Source: JARROD01 sp037384225
GTDB taxonomy: Bacteria; Pseudomonadota; Gammaproteobacteria; Pseudomonadales; Cellvibrionaceae
Reading direction: 5' to 3'
Assembly: GCA_037384225.1 (NCBI GenBank)
Contig: JARROD010000134.1
Coordinates: 1 to 20,339, forward strand
DNA length: 20,339 nt
The notes under the pieces were generated by a model. That model saw only the letters and a list, made by a program, of their open reading frames with translations. It searched no databases and was not told the origin of the DNA. Positions 1-9,171 of the stretch are shown piece after piece. The translations under genes were made by a program, and so were the position numbers. How positions within the stretch are numbered: the stretch's first letter is position 1; each line of letters begins with the position of its first letter.

Positions 1-707
1 CCGGCCTCACCCTGGATAGAGCGGTCGATGTAAAGCTGTTGCCGGGGTTTGACCAGGGATTGGTCAGTGTTCAGGATGAAGCCGCACAAATGGCCGCCCC
101 GCTACTGCAGCTCAAACCGGGACAGCGGGTGCTGGACGCCTGCTGTGCGCCCGGAGGGAAGACCTGCCATATACTTGAGCTCGTCACTTCTCTGCGGCAA
201 CTGGTGGCCCTGGATATCGAACCCAGCCGCCTGGACCGGGTGCGGCAAAACCTCCGTCGTCTGGGTTTCACCGACGCTCGGGCAGAACCGGTAAAACTGA
301 TCTGCGGCAACGCCCTGGAACCGAAAAACTGGTGGAATGGGGAGCCCTTTGACCGCATTCTTCTGGATGCGCCCTGTTCAGCCACAGGTGTTATTCGTCG
401 CCACCCCGATATCAAAATACTGCGCTCCCCGACCGATATTGCTAAGCTTGCTCAATTACAGCGCGATCTGCTGCGCCAGCTATGGCCGTTACTGGCCCCG
501 GAGGGGGTATTGGTGTACGCAACCTGTTCGATAATGCCGGAAGAAAACACTGGTGTGATCGAGCAGTTTATCGCCTCGCAAACCGATGCGATTGATCAGC
601 CCATCGACGCTGACTGGGGGATACAACAACCCTGCGGGCGCCAGCTTCTGCCGCAAACCGGTGGGCACGACGGATTCTATTATGCCTGCTTACGCAAAGG
701 CAAATGA
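1..707 (+). CDS. rsmB: 16S rRNA (cytosine-967-C5)-methyltransferase RsmB, 3' part
   Basis: RsmB uses S-adenosylmethionine to methylate C5 of cytosine 967 in 16S rRNA. The frame is open from base 3 without a start codon, so the gene begins upstream of the window; the N-terminal NusB-like RNA-binding domain is missing and only the catalytic Rossmann domain is present. Visible motifs are the SAM-binding CAPGGKT near the front, DAPCSATGVIRRHPD (motif IV with one catalytic cysteine) and YATCSIMPEEN (motif VI with the TCS nucleophile cysteine). The C-terminal DGFYYACLRK matches the usual family ending. A TTG at 39 could be read as a start, but homology continues upstream of it. In Pseudomonas the gene sits in a def-fmt-rsmB-trkA order, which agrees with trkA 33 nt downstream. 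Confidence 0.93.
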   Translation, partial: GLTLDRAVDVKLLPGFDQGLVSVQDEAAQMAAPLLQLKPGQRVLDACCAPGGKTCHILELVTSLRQLVALDIEPSRLDRVRQNLRRLGFTDARAEPVKLICGNALEPKNWWNGEPFDRILLDAPCSATGVIRRHPDIKILRSPTDIAKLAQLQRDLLRQLWPLLAPEGVLVYATCSIMPEENTGVIEQFIASQTDAIDQPIDADWGIQQPCGRQLLPQTGGHDGFYYACLRKGK

Positions 708-740
708 GACAATAAAAACGCTTGAAGGTCCGCTACGACC

Positions 741-2126
741 ATGAAAATCATTATTTTAGGGGCTGGCCAGGTCGGGGGCACACTGGCAGAAAACCTGGCG
801 AATGAAGCCAACGATATAACCGTCATCGACAGTGATGAAACGCGCCTGAGGGAGCTGCGCGATCGACTCGACATTGGCGTAGTGTCGGGAGAAGCTTCCC
901 ACCCCGATGTACTGATACAGGGTGGCATTGAAGACGCCGATCTGATGATCGCCGTCACCAATGACGATGAAATCAACATGATAGCCTGCCAGGTGGCTCA
1001 CAGCCTGTTTCGCACCCCGACAAAAATTGCCCGGGTACGCTCTGGGGCCTACCTGATTAGACCTGGGTGGTTCGGCAACGACGCCATACCCATCGACGTA
1101 TTGATCAGCCCGGAACAATTGGTTTCCGACTATATCTATCGCCTGATCGAACACCCCGGCGCACTGCAGGTACTCGGTTTCGCCGACGGCAAAGTACAGC
1201 TTGTCGCCGTCAAAGCTTATTACGGCGGCCCTTTGGTGGGCCAGGAGTTGCGTTTTCTGCGCCAGCATATGCCCTCTGTAGACACTCGTGTTGCCGCCAT
1301 CTATCGTCGCGACCGCCCTATCACACCAGAAGGCACAACCCTTATCGAGGCGGACGACGAAGTCTTTTTCATTGCCGCCAAGTCCGATATCCGCGCTGTA
1401 ATGAGCGAACTGCGACGCCTCGAAACCCCTTACAAGCGCATTATTATCGCCGGTGGCGGCAATATCGGCTTCGGCCTGGCCCAAAAGCTGGAAGCGCGTT
1501 ATTCGGTAAAGATAATTGAGTACGCAAAGGTGCGCTGTACACAGTTATCGGAAAACCTGGAGAAGACCATTGTTCTGCACGGCAGCGCCTCCGATCAGGA
1601 ACTGCTGCTGGAGGAAAACATTGAGGATACCGACGTGTTTCTGGCTTTAACCAACGATGACGAAGCTAACATCATGTCTTCAATGCTGGCAAAACGGCTG
1701 GGTGCGCGCAAAGTAATGGCGTTGATCAACAACCCAGCCTACGTTGATTTGGTTCAGGGCGGCGAAATAGATATCGCCATATCGCCCCAACAAACCACCA
1801 TTGGCAGTTTGCTGACGCATGTGCGGCGCGGCGATATGGTCAATGTGCATTCATTGCGGCGCGGCGCGGCTGAAGCGATCGAGGTTATTGCCCACGGTGA
1901 CAGTCACTCTTCACGCGTAGTCGGAAAGGCAATAGAAGATATAGACCTGCCGGAGGGGGCCAACATTGGCGCTATTGTCCGGGAGCATGATCAAGACAGC
2001 GAAGTTATCATAGCCCACGACGATGTTATTGTGGAAACGGGCGACCATGTGATTGTCTTTCTAATCGACAAAAAACATACTCGGGACATAGAACAGCTAT
2101 TTCAGGTCGGGCTTACTTTTTTCTAA
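741..2126 (+). CDS. trkA: Trk potassium uptake protein TrkA
   Basis: TrkA is the peripheral, NAD(H)-binding regulatory subunit of the Trk potassium transporter and acts on the cytoplasmic face of TrkH. The protein has 461 residues, the usual length for the duplicated proteobacterial form (about 458). There are two Rossmann RCK domains. The first opens with GAGQVGGTLAENLA at residue 7 and ends its second strand in VIDSD. The second opens with AGGGNIGFGLAQKLEARY near residue 236. Each is followed by a TrkA_C-type segment (for example VQLVAVKAYYGGPLVGQELR). The ATG at 741 follows GAAGG at 724-728. trkH starts 30 nt downstream, so the two subunits are probably co-transcribed. No anomaly is seen. 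Confidence 0.96.
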   Translation: MKIIILGAGQVGGTLAENLANEANDITVIDSDETRLRELRDRLDIGVVSGEASHPDVLIQGGIEDADLMIAVTNDDEINMIACQVAHSLFRTPTKIARVRSGAYLIRPGWFGNDAIPIDVLISPEQLVSDYIYRLIEHPGALQVLGFADGKVQLVAVKAYYGGPLVGQELRFLRQHMPSVDTRVAAIYRRDRPITPEGTTLIEADDEVFFIAAKSDIRAVMSELRRLETPYKRIIIAGGGNIGFGLAQKLEARYSVKIIEYAKVRCTQLSENLEKTIVLHGSASDQELLLEENIEDTDVFLALTNDDEANIMSSMLAKRLGARKVMALINNPAYVDLVQGGEIDIAISPQQTTIGSLLTHVRRGDMVNVHSLRRGAAEAIEVIAHGDSHSSRVVGKAIEDIDLPEGANIGAIVREHDQDSEVIIAHDDVIVETGDHVIVFLIDKKHTRDIEQLFQVGLTFF

Positions 2127-2156
2127 CATATTCTTTTTCTGACATACGTTGCACTC

Positions 2157-3605
2157 ATGCACTTTGCCATTATATTCAGGGTACTGGGGATTTTGCTGAT
2201 GTTATTCAGCTTGACTTTGACCCCCCCTATTCTAATTTCCCTCTGGTACCACGACCAAACTCATATCGCTTTTTTAATTGCATTCATTATCACTTTTCTC
2301 ACCGGAATGACTTTGTGGTTACCGGTGTACAATATCAAACAGGATCTGCGCACCCGCGATGGATTTTTAATTACAGCGCTGTTTTGGTCGGTGCTGGGGT
2401 TGTTCGGATCCCTGCCATTTGTGTTTTCCTATAACCCCAACCTAAATTTTGTCGACGCCGCGTTTGAATCTCTCTCCGGCCTGACCACCACCGGCGCCAC
2501 TGTGATTACCGGGATTGACGAGCTGCCTCAGTCGATTCTTTACTACCGACAACAACTGCAATGGCTGGGGGGCATCGGCATTATTGTCATTGCCGTGGCC
2601 ATTCTTCCTATGTTAGGCATCGGCGGTCTGCAGCTGTATCGCGCCGAAACGCCGGGTCCGGTGAAAGACAGCAAACTGACTCCGCGCATCACAGAAACGG
2701 CAAAAGCGCTGTTCTTTATCTATCTCGGACTTACCTTGCTCTGTGGCCTCGCCTATTGGATAGCAGGTATGTCTCTTTTCGACGCTGTCTGCCACGCTTT
2801 TTCAACAGTCGCCATCGGCGGTTTTTCCACACACGACGCCAGCATTGGTTACTTCGACAGCCCTGCCATTTCACTGATATGCATTTTTGTTATGGTTGTG
2901 TCAGGTATCAACTTTGCGCTGCACTTTTTTTCCTGGCGAGAGCGCAGTTTGAAACATTATTTGACAGACCCCGAATTCAGGTTTTATGCCGTCTGCCTCT
3001 GCATTGGTGTTTTGATTACGGCCAGTTATCTAACGGCCACCGGCACCTACAGTACAGATAAAAGTATTCTCAAAGGGGGGTTTGAACTGGTATCCATTCT
3101 CACTACCACCGGGTTCGGCACCGCCGATTTCAGCCAGTGGCCCACCTTTCTCCCTTTTATGCTGTTTCTATCTGCCTTCATGGGGGGATGTGCCGGCTCC
3201 ACCGGCGGCGGTATGAAAGTGATCCGGGTATTGTTGATTTGTAAACAAGGTATTCGAGAAATACACCGCTTGATTCACCCCAATGCAATGATTCCTATAA
3301 AAGTGGGTCGCAAGTCCGTTTCAGACCGGGTAGTGGAAGCCGTATGGGGGTTTTTTGCTGTCTATGTCATCGCTTTTATGGTAATGTTTTTAATGCTGCT
3401 AGCAACAGGACTGGATTTTATTACCGCGTTTTCCGCTGTCGGCGCCTGTATTAACAACCTTGGCCCCGGCCTTGGGGAGGTAGCGGTACACTATGGAGAT
3501 ATAAACACGAAGGCCAAATGGGTGCTTTGTTTCGCCATGCTGTTAGGGAGACTGGAAGTGTTTACCTTATTGGTTCTCTTTACCCCGATGTTCTGGAGAC
3601 GCTGA
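2157..3605 (+). CDS. trkH: Trk potassium uptake protein TrkH
   Basis: TrkH is the membrane-embedded ion-conducting subunit that pairs with TrkA, encoded just upstream. It has 482 residues, as is typical (about 483). The four pore loops of the K+-transporter superfamily are recognisable, each with its filter glycine: SGLTTTGATV, STVAIGGFSTHD, SILTTTGFGTADF and SAVGACINNLGPGLGE. Hydrophobic helices flank each loop, and the first 60 residues form two transmembrane segments. A glycine-rich GGCAGSTGGGMK loop in the third repeat is typical of TrkH/KtrB proteins. The stop is followed by only 97 bases before the convergent acyltransferase; short 5-bp hairpins are possible there, but no U-tract terminator is evident. 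Confidence 0.96.
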   Translation: MHFAIIFRVLGILLMLFSLTLTPPILISLWYHDQTHIAFLIAFIITFLTGMTLWLPVYNIKQDLRTRDGFLITALFWSVLGLFGSLPFVFSYNPNLNFVDAAFESLSGLTTTGATVITGIDELPQSILYYRQQLQWLGGIGIIVIAVAILPMLGIGGLQLYRAETPGPVKDSKLTPRITETAKALFFIYLGLTLLCGLAYWIAGMSLFDAVCHAFSTVAIGGFSTHDASIGYFDSPAISLICIFVMVVSGINFALHFFSWRERSLKHYLTDPEFRFYAVCLCIGVLITASYLTATGTYSTDKSILKGGFELVSILTTTGFGTADFSQWPTFLPFMLFLSAFMGGCAGSTGGGMKVIRVLLICKQGIREIHRLIHPNAMIPIKVGRKSVSDRVVEAVWGFFAVYVIAFMVMFLMLLATGLDFITAFSAVGACINNLGPGLGEVAVHYGDINTKAKWVLCFAMLLGRLEVFTLLVLFTPMFWRR

Positions 3606-3702
3606 AATAGGGTAGGTATCTGGGCCAACTACCTCCGGATGACCGCCGGATCGAATGCGCAAAAACCTATTGAAAAGCTACGAAGTAATGTGGACAGTGC
3701 CA

Positions 3703-4596
3703 TCAAAATTTGTAGCATTTCTCCAGACCTTGCGGGCGCCGTTTAAAACGCTTGTACTCCCACTGATACTGTTCCGGGACTTCGCGAACACACCGCTCGA
3801 CGCTACTGTTCATAGCCGCCAGGGCGATCGCATCATCTTTGCTGTAAACGCCACTGTCCACCTCATGGTAAACAATTTCAAATCCACCTTTTACCCGTTT
3901 GGCGTAAGCAATCAAAACACCGCAACCGGTGCGGACAATCAGGTTGTGAACCAAGGTCATCGTCAAAGCCGGTTGACCGAAAAATGGGGCGAATGCGCCG
4001 CCACTGCGGCGGTCCGGAACCTGGTCCGGCAGAATCGCCACCAGTTCACCCCGGCGCAAGGCTTTCAATAACGCTGCAACTCCCGATTTATTGGTGGGTA
4101 CCAGCCTGGCGCCGGCTTTTTCCCGAGCTTGACGGATTAAATTTTCCAACGCTGCCAGTTCTGGCGGTTGATAGAGACTGGTGACTCGGGTCAATTCTGA
4201 TAATTTCAAACCCAAAACCTCCCAATTGCCCAAATGAGGCGCCAGAAGAATGACCCCTTTGCCATCGCCAACTTTATTCAGCAGTAATTCCTCGCCATTG
4301 TTGCTGACAATTTTGGGTCGCAACCAGCGGTTATAGGATCTTTTCCAGATAGCACCTGTTTCAGCCATTGTCTTTCCGGTTTCGACAAGGCTTTTTTGTA
4401 CCAGTTGCCGGCGCCGCTTGGGGTCGAGTTCAGGCAGACACAAGCGTAGATTCTCTTCGGTAATTTTTGCCATTTGCGAATGGCTCGACAGCATAAATCG
4501 GCCAATGCGCTCACCTATCCAGTGACTCATCCGCAACGGTAAACAGGCCATTAGATAAATGGCTAGTCGTGCGAGCCAGCCCTTAAGCACTTCCAT
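3703..4596 (-). CDS. LpxL/LpxM-type lipid A late acyltransferase
   Basis: This is a member of the HtrB/MsbB family, which transfers a secondary acyl chain from acyl-ACP to a lipid A precursor at the inner membrane. It has 297 residues; family members are about 290-320. An N-terminal hydrophobic segment (residues 8-20) serves as membrane anchor. The catalytic H-X4-D/E motif is APHLGNWEV near residue 120, with H and E as the charge-relay pair. The blocks PDQVPDRRSGGAFAPFFGQPA and EQYQWEYKRFKRRP near the C-terminus are diagnostic of the family. The exact acyl specificity (LpxL versus LpxM) cannot be told from sequence alone, so no symbol is given. It is divergent from glyQ and convergent with trkH. 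The ATG has only a weak upstream ribosome-binding sequence. Confidence 0.9.
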   Translation of the reverse strand: MEVLKGWLARLAIYLMACLPLRMSHWIGERIGRFMLSSHSQMAKITEENLRLCLPELDPKRRRQLVQKSLVETGKTMAETGAIWKRSYNRWLRPKIVSNNGEELLLNKVGDGKGVILLAPHLGNWEVLGLKLSELTRVTSLYQPPELAALENLIRQAREKAGARLVPTNKSGVAALLKALRRGELVAILPDQVPDRRSGGAFAPFFGQPALTMTLVHNLIVRTGCGVLIAYAKRVKGGFEIVYHEVDSGVYSKDDAIALAAMNSSVERCVREVPEQYQWEYKRFKRRPQGLEKCYKF

Positions 4597-4714
4597 CTCA
4601 GTAAACTCACTGAATTTGGTTAATAAAAGCCCGGGAGCTTACCCGAAAAAAGTGAAAAACGAAAAGCCTCCGTTGCTGTGCAATACAAAAAACATCAAAC
4701 TGCCCCACTGTACC

Positions 4715-4743
4715 TTGGTGCCGTCTGGGTCAGGCGCTATAAT
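4715..4743 (+). promoter_or_regulatory. sigma70-type promoter of glyQS
   Basis: A -35 hexamer TTGGTG (4715-4720) and a perfect -10 hexamer TATAAT (4738-4743) are separated by the ideal 17 bp. Transcription would start near 4750, leaving a leader of about 65 nt before the GTG start of glyQ. This is the best promoter match seen in the window outside the origin. Confidence 0.75.
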
Positions 4744-4816
4744 TGCGCCCTTTGAATTCACAGGCCATATAGATTAGTAACCTGTATGGCGCCCAATGCC
4801 GGAGGCAAAGACAGCG

Positions 4817-5773
4817 GTGTCTGAAACCAATCAGCCTGACATCAACACTTTTCAGGGCTTAATCCTCGCCCTGCAACAATACTGGGCCCAGCAGGGCTGC
4901 GTCATTCTCCAGCCCCTGGATATGGAGGTGGGTGCCGGGACTTTTCATCCCGCCACTTTTCTGCGCGCGCTCGGCCCGGAGACCTGGAACGCCGCCTATG
5001 TCCAACCCTGCCGCCGACCTACCGACGGGCGTTACGGCGACAACCCAAACCGGTTGCAGCACTATTATCAATATCAGGTAGTGCTGAAACCCTCTCCCGA
5101 TCATTTCCAGGAGTTGTATCTGGGTTCTCTGCGCCGACTTGGCATAGATCCGGAGGTACACGATATTCGTTTCGTTGAAGACAATTGGGAGTCTCCGACA
5201 CTGGGTGCCTGGGGGCTGGGCTGGGAAGTCTGGCTAAATGGCATGGAAGTTACTCAGTTCACTTATTTTCAGCAGGCCGGCGGACTGGAATGCTACCCGG
5301 TAACGGGAGAAATAACCTATGGGCTCGAACGTATCGCCATGTATATTCAGGGAAAAGATTCGATCTATGACCTCATTTGGACCCTGGGCCCGAATGGAGA
5401 ACCTGTAACCTACGGAGATGTCTTTCACCAAAACGAAGTGGAAATGTCCCACTATAATTTCGAGCACGCTAATGTAGAGTTCCTGTTTCACTCTTTTGAT
5501 ATCTGCGAGCAGGAATCACAGCGCTTAATCGAAAAGGGATTGCCATTGCCAGCCTATGAAATGGTCATGAAAGCATCCCACGCGTTTAATCTGTTGGACG
5601 CCCGCCACGCCATTTCCGTTACCGAACGACAGCGTTTTATTTTACGGGTTCGAACACTGGCGAGAGCTGTCGCCAAGGCCTATTACGATGCCCGGGAAAG
5701 ACTCGGCTTTCCCCTGGCGCCGGAAGCTCTTCGCAACGAGTTCCTGGCCAAAGCCAATAAAGAGGAAGACTAG
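4817..5773 (+). CDS. glyQ: Glycine-tRNA ligase alpha subunit GlyQ
   Basis: GlyQ is the catalytic class II subunit of the bacterial alpha2beta2 glycyl-tRNA synthetase and makes glycyl-adenylate. Family blocks follow in order: TFQGLILALQQYWAQQGC, QPLDMEVGAGTFHP, RPTDGRYGDNPNRLQHYYQ, DIRFVEDNWESPTLGAWGLG, GMEVTQFTYFQQ, GEITYGLERIAMY and LDARHAISVTERQRFILR. The start chosen is GTG at 4817, giving 318 residues beginning M-S-E-T-N-Q; GGAGG at 4801-4805 lies 11 nt before it. An in-frame ATG at 4796 would add seven residues, but that GGAGG would then fall inside the coding region and the ATG has no upstream Shine-Dalgarno sequence. glyS follows after 3 nt. Confidence 0.96.
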   Translation: MSETNQPDINTFQGLILALQQYWAQQGCVILQPLDMEVGAGTFHPATFLRALGPETWNAAYVQPCRRPTDGRYGDNPNRLQHYYQYQVVLKPSPDHFQELYLGSLRRLGIDPEVHDIRFVEDNWESPTLGAWGLGWEVWLNGMEVTQFTYFQQAGGLECYPVTGEITYGLERIAMYIQGKDSIYDLIWTLGPNGEPVTYGDVFHQNEVEMSHYNFEHANVEFLFHSFDICEQESQRLIEKGLPLPAYEMVMKASHAFNLLDARHAISVTERQRFILRVRTLARAVAKAYYDARERLGFPLAPEALRNEFLAKANKEED

Positions 5774-5776
5774 ACC

Positions 5777-7855
5777 ATGGCAAAAGATTTTCTGGTCGAA
5801 ATCGGAACGGAAGAATTACCGCCGAAATCGTTAAAAACACTTTCCGAAGCCTTTACCACTGGGATTAAACAACAGCTCGAAAACGTCGGTCTGGGCTTTC
5901 AGGAAGCCCGTGGCTTTGCCACTCCCAGGCGCCTGGCAGTGCTGGTGAAGGATTTAGATGAACAAACACCGCGAAAAGAGCAAACTATTTGGGGGCCCCC
6001 GGCAAAAATCGCTTTCGATGCAGAGGGAAAACCCACTAAGGCTGCCCAGGCCTTCGCCCGAAAAAATGGCATTGACGTCAGTGAATTGAAAACTGAAAGC
6101 GACGGCAAAGTGGAAAAGCTGATTTATCGCTGCAGCACGGGCGGCCTTGCTACTGTGGTATTGCTTGAACAAGTAGTTTCCGCTTCTCTGGCCACTTTAC
6201 CGATTCCCAAACGCATGCGCTGGGGCACCCGGCGCGACGAGTTTGTACGCCCAATACACTGGGTATTGATGCTGTTTGGCGATGAAATTGTCTCCGCCAG
6301 CATACTGGGGCTGCTCGCTTCTCGAGAGACTCGCGGACACCGCTTCCACTATAATCAGCCGCTGATTATCGACACTCCGGCCGAGTATCTTGAAAAATTA
6401 CTGTCGCCAGGTTTTGTGATAGCGGATTTTAATGAACGCCGGGAAAAAATTAGACACCAGGTTGAAAACTGCGCAAAAAAAGCGGGTGGCCGTGCAGTTA
6501 TAGATCCTGATCTATTGGATGAAGTCACTGCGTTAGTGGAATGGCCGGTGGCCCTGACTGGTAAATTCGAGCAACGCTTTTTGAAGGTGCCGGCCGAAGC
6601 GCTGATCTCATCGATGAAAGAGCATCAGAAATATTTCCACGTGGTGGACATTGAAAACAAACTGCTTCCGTGCTTTATCACCGTGGCCAATATTGAAAGC
6701 CTGGATCCCATCCAGGTTATCGATGGCAATGAACGGGTGATTCGGCCCCGGCTTGCGGATGCCGCTTTCTTTTTCGAGACAGACAAAAAAGTCCCGCTAC
6801 AGCAGCGACGAATGCAACTAAAATCCGTTGTGTTTCAGGCTAAACTGGGGAGTCTTTACGATAAAACCGAAAGGGTGGCGCAATTGGCTAGATCGATTGC
6901 CGGCAACCTAGGTGCGGACGAGAAAAAAGCCTGTAGAGCCGCTGAATTGAGCAAAGCAGATCTAGTCACCGACATGGTAGGCGAGTTCGCCGATATGCAG
7001 GGTATCGCCGGCTACTACTACGCCTGCAACGACCGCGAAGACCCAGAAGTGGCACAAGCTTTAAATGAACAATACCTGCCTCGCTTTTCCGGCGACAGTC
7101 TTCCGGCCACTACCGTTGGGACGATTTTAGCAATAGCCGACCGGCTCGACACGCTGGTCGGTATTTTTGGTATTGACCAGCTTCCCACAGGTTCCAAAGA
7201 CCCTTTCGCCCTGCGCCGTGCCAGCCTCGGTGTACTGCGCCTGCTGGTTGAAAATAACCTTGATCTGGATCTGCGTGATTTGCTGCAGGTGAGCCAAAAC
7301 CAGTACCCTATACTCAGTGGCAAAGCTGATGTGGTGGACAATGTTCTCAGTTATATGTTTGAACGTTTCCGGGCTTGGTATGAAGACAAGGATATACCCA
7401 CACCGGTCTTCCTGGCGGTCAGCGCCAAGCAGATAAGTAAACCCCTGGATTTTAATAACCGTGTACTGGCTGTACACCGTTTCAGCCGACTTCCCCAGGC
7501 GCAGGCCCTGGCCGCCGCCAATAAAAGGGTTTCAAATATTCTCTCCAAGCAACAAACTCCACACAAGGCAACCTTGGATATGAATCTTTTGAAAGAAGTG
7601 GCGGAAATAAATCTAGCGGGTGAAATTGCTTCCAAAGCCAAACAGGTTTCCCCGCTTTTTGCCGCTGATAAATACACTGAGGGCCTGGAAATTCTCGCTG
7701 AGCTACGGGAAAGTGTGGATGCATTTTTCGATTCGGTGATGGTAATGACCGAAGACGCTACCCAGCGCAATAACCGCCTTGCGCTGCTTTCTCAACTGCG
7801 CAATCTGTTTCTGGAAGTGGCGGACATATCGCTTCTGGTTCCAGCCAAGAACTGA
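5777..7855 (+). CDS. glyS: Glycine-tRNA ligase beta subunit GlyS
   Basis: GlyS is the tRNA-recognition subunit partnering GlyQ. It has 692 residues, matching the usual ~690. The N-terminus (DFLVEIGTEELPPKSL) and GFATPRRLAVLV are family hallmarks, as are PIPKRMRWG, FVRPIHWVLMLFG, SMKEHQKYF and ANIESLDPIQVIDGNERVIRPRLADAAFF. The central region contains the HD-like domain, followed by DRLDTLVGIFGIDQLPTGSKDPFALRRASLGVLRL, given here only as a pointer: its DRLDTLVG and KDPFALRR parts are diagnostic. The C-terminal ~110 residues form the anticodon-binding domain. AGAGGA at 5761-5766, inside the end of glyQ, serves as Shine-Dalgarno sequence. Confidence 0.96.
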   Translation: MAKDFLVEIGTEELPPKSLKTLSEAFTTGIKQQLENVGLGFQEARGFATPRRLAVLVKDLDEQTPRKEQTIWGPPAKIAFDAEGKPTKAAQAFARKNGIDVSELKTESDGKVEKLIYRCSTGGLATVVLLEQVVSASLATLPIPKRMRWGTRRDEFVRPIHWVLMLFGDEIVSASILGLLASRETRGHRFHYNQPLIIDTPAEYLEKLLSPGFVIADFNERREKIRHQVENCAKKAGGRAVIDPDLLDEVTALVEWPVALTGKFEQRFLKVPAEALISSMKEHQKYFHVVDIENKLLPCFITVANIESLDPIQVIDGNERVIRPRLADAAFFFETDKKVPLQQRRMQLKSVVFQAKLGSLYDKTERVAQLARSIAGNLGADEKKACRAAELSKADLVTDMVGEFADMQGIAGYYYACNDREDPEVAQALNEQYLPRFSGDSLPATTVGTILAIADRLDTLVGIFGIDQLPTGSKDPFALRRASLGVLRLLVENNLDLDLRDLLQVSQNQYPILSGKADVVDNVLSYMFERFRAWYEDKDIPTPVFLAVSAKQISKPLDFNNRVLAVHRFSRLPQAQALAAANKRVSNILSKQQTPHKATLDMNLLKEVAEINLAGEIASKAKQVSPLFAADKYTEGLEILAELRESVDAFFDSVMVMTEDATQRNNRLALLSQLRNLFLEVADISLLVPAKN

Positions 7856-7874
7856 TAGAAAAAGGTTGGCAATT

Positions 7875-8429
7875 GTGAAACTTGTGATTCTGGATCGCGA
7901 CGGGGTTATTAACCAGGACTCCAATAACTATATTAAATCAGTTGATGAATGGCTTCCTTTGGAAGGTAGCATAGAAGCAATTACTTACTTATACAAATCC
8001 GGGTACACAGTAGTCGTAGCGACCAATCAATCGGGCCTGGCCCGGGGCCTGTTTGATCTCGATGATCTGGAAGCCATGCACAGTAAATTGCGGGTATTGG
8101 TAGAAGCTGCTGGTGGCGAACTGGCGGCCATATTCTACTGTCCCCATGGTCCAGACGATCACTGCAATTGCCGCAAGCCCAAACCAGGTCTGATAGACGC
8201 CATTGAAGCAGAATTCAACACCACAGCTCAGGGCGTGCCCCTGGTAGGCGATAGCCTGAGGGACTTGCAGGCCGGTGTTAGCAAAGGCTGTGTACCGATA
8301 CTGGTTAAAACTGGAAAGGGCCGGGAAACGTTGAAGAAACTGGCGGCGCAACCACAACCTGAGCTACAACGGTCAGCGGTTTTCGAACACCTAAAAGAGG
8401 CCGCCGATTACATTGTGGATAACTTTTAA
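7875..8429 (+). CDS. gmhB: D-glycero-beta-D-manno-heptose-1,7-bisphosphate 7-phosphatase GmhB
   Basis: This HAD-superfamily phosphatase removes the 7-phosphate from heptose bisphosphate in the ADP-heptose pathway for the LPS inner core. With the GTG at 7875 it has 184 residues, the normal family size. HAD motif I is LDRDGVIN, with both aspartates, at residues 6-13; motif II is VVATNQSG; motifs III/IV are KPKPG and LVGDSLRDLQAG. The zinc loop CPHGPDDHCNC, with three cysteines and a histidine, distinguishes GmhB from other HAD phosphatases. The open frame extends upstream into glyS, but that extension is not homologous. The GTG follows AAAGG (7861-7865) by 9 nt and lies 19 nt after the glyS stop, so it is probably in the same operon. 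Confidence 0.93.
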   Translation: MKLVILDRDGVINQDSNNYIKSVDEWLPLEGSIEAITYLYKSGYTVVVATNQSGLARGLFDLDDLEAMHSKLRVLVEAAGGELAAIFYCPHGPDDHCNCRKPKPGLIDAIEAEFNTTAQGVPLVGDSLRDLQAGVSKGCVPILVKTGKGRETLKKLAAQPQPELQRSAVFEHLKEAADYIVDNF

Positions 8430-8433
8430 TACT

Positions 8434-9171
8434 ATGCTATTTGTAAGATCACTCCTGTTTATTGTCGTTTGGATGTTCACCGGTGCGATCGCCGGGAGCA
8501 TCAGTGTTGTTATCTGGCCTCTCCCTTATAAAAGCCGCTACAAAATAGTCATGATCTGGAATCGTTTTGTAGTCTGGTGGGCAGCATTTTGCTGTGGCAT
8601 TCACTTTAAAATTATCGGTGGAAAGAGCACCTCCGCCGCCCCCTACGTTGTGCTTTCAAAACACCAAAGCACCTGGGAAACCATGTTTTTGCAGTATTTT
8701 TTCGGCCCTGCCAGCACCGTGTTGAAACGGGAGTTATTGCGAATTCCGTTTTTTGGTTGGGGGCTGGCGGTGCTCAAACCAGTACCTATCGATCGCGGCA
8801 GTCCAGTGAAAGCCTTTAAAAAGGTGAAATCCATTGGCAAAGAACGCCTGATGGAAGGCAATAATATTCTGGTATTTCCGGAAGGCACCCGAATACCGAC
8901 CGGGCAAGTCGGCAACTACGCCCGCAGCGGTGCCGATATCGCCTGTGCTGCCGGCGTTCCAGTCATTCCGGTGGCGCACAACGCAGGTGAATGCTGGCCT
9001 AAAGAAGGTGTTTTAAAGTATCCCGGCACCATAACCGTGGTGATTGGAGCCCCCATAGCGACACAAGGACGCAACAGTAAGGAAGTTATCGCCGAAGTCA
9101 GGAGCTGGATAGAAGACCAGATTGCCAAAATGGAGCCGACCGGCAAAACGCTCAGGCAAGAACAAACCTGA
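8434..9171 (+). CDS. plsC: PlsC-type 1-acyl-sn-glycerol-3-phosphate acyltransferase
   Basis: This lysophosphatidate acyltransferase-family protein would make phosphatidic acid at the inner membrane. It has 245 residues from the ATG at 8434, which is 4 nt after the gmhB stop. The first ~30 residues are a hydrophobic transmembrane segment. The catalytic motif is SKHQSTWET, an H-X4-E variant of the standard H-X4-D. The FPEGTR substrate-binding motif follows near residue 150, then VPVIPVAHNAGECWP. Pseudomonas also has an acyltransferase between gmhB and gyrB, so the context agrees. The last 159 bases are overlapped on the opposite strand by the aberrant tail of gyrB. The protein end itself (EDQIAKMEPTGKT...) looks normal. 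Confidence 0.9.
   Translation: MLFVRSLLFIVVWMFTGAIAGSISVVIWPLPYKSRYKIVMIWNRFVVWWAAFCCGIHFKIIGGKSTSAAPYVVLSKHQSTWETMFLQYFFGPASTVLKRELLRIPFFGWGLAVLKPVPIDRGSPVKAFKKVKSIGKERLMEGNNILVFPEGTRIPTGQVGNYARSGADIACAAGVPVIPVAHNAGECWPKEGVLKYPGTITVVIGAPIATQGRNSKEVIAEVRSWIEDQIAKMEPTGKTLRQEQT

Noticed and set aside
756..1484. Long antisense open frame of 242 codons within trkA
   Set aside because: It lies wholly opposite a well-conserved gene, has no recognisable protein features, and is explained by the codon bias of trkA.
3606..3702. Possible bidirectional terminator between trkH and the acyltransferase
   Set aside because: Only 5-bp stems (GGTAG/CTACC and TCCGG/CCGGA) without T-runs were found; too weak to call.
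6637..6644. CCACGTGG core in glyS as a third parS site
   Set aside because: Only the hexamer core and part of the left arm match; the right arm (GTGGTGGA) lacks the GAAACA expected for parS.
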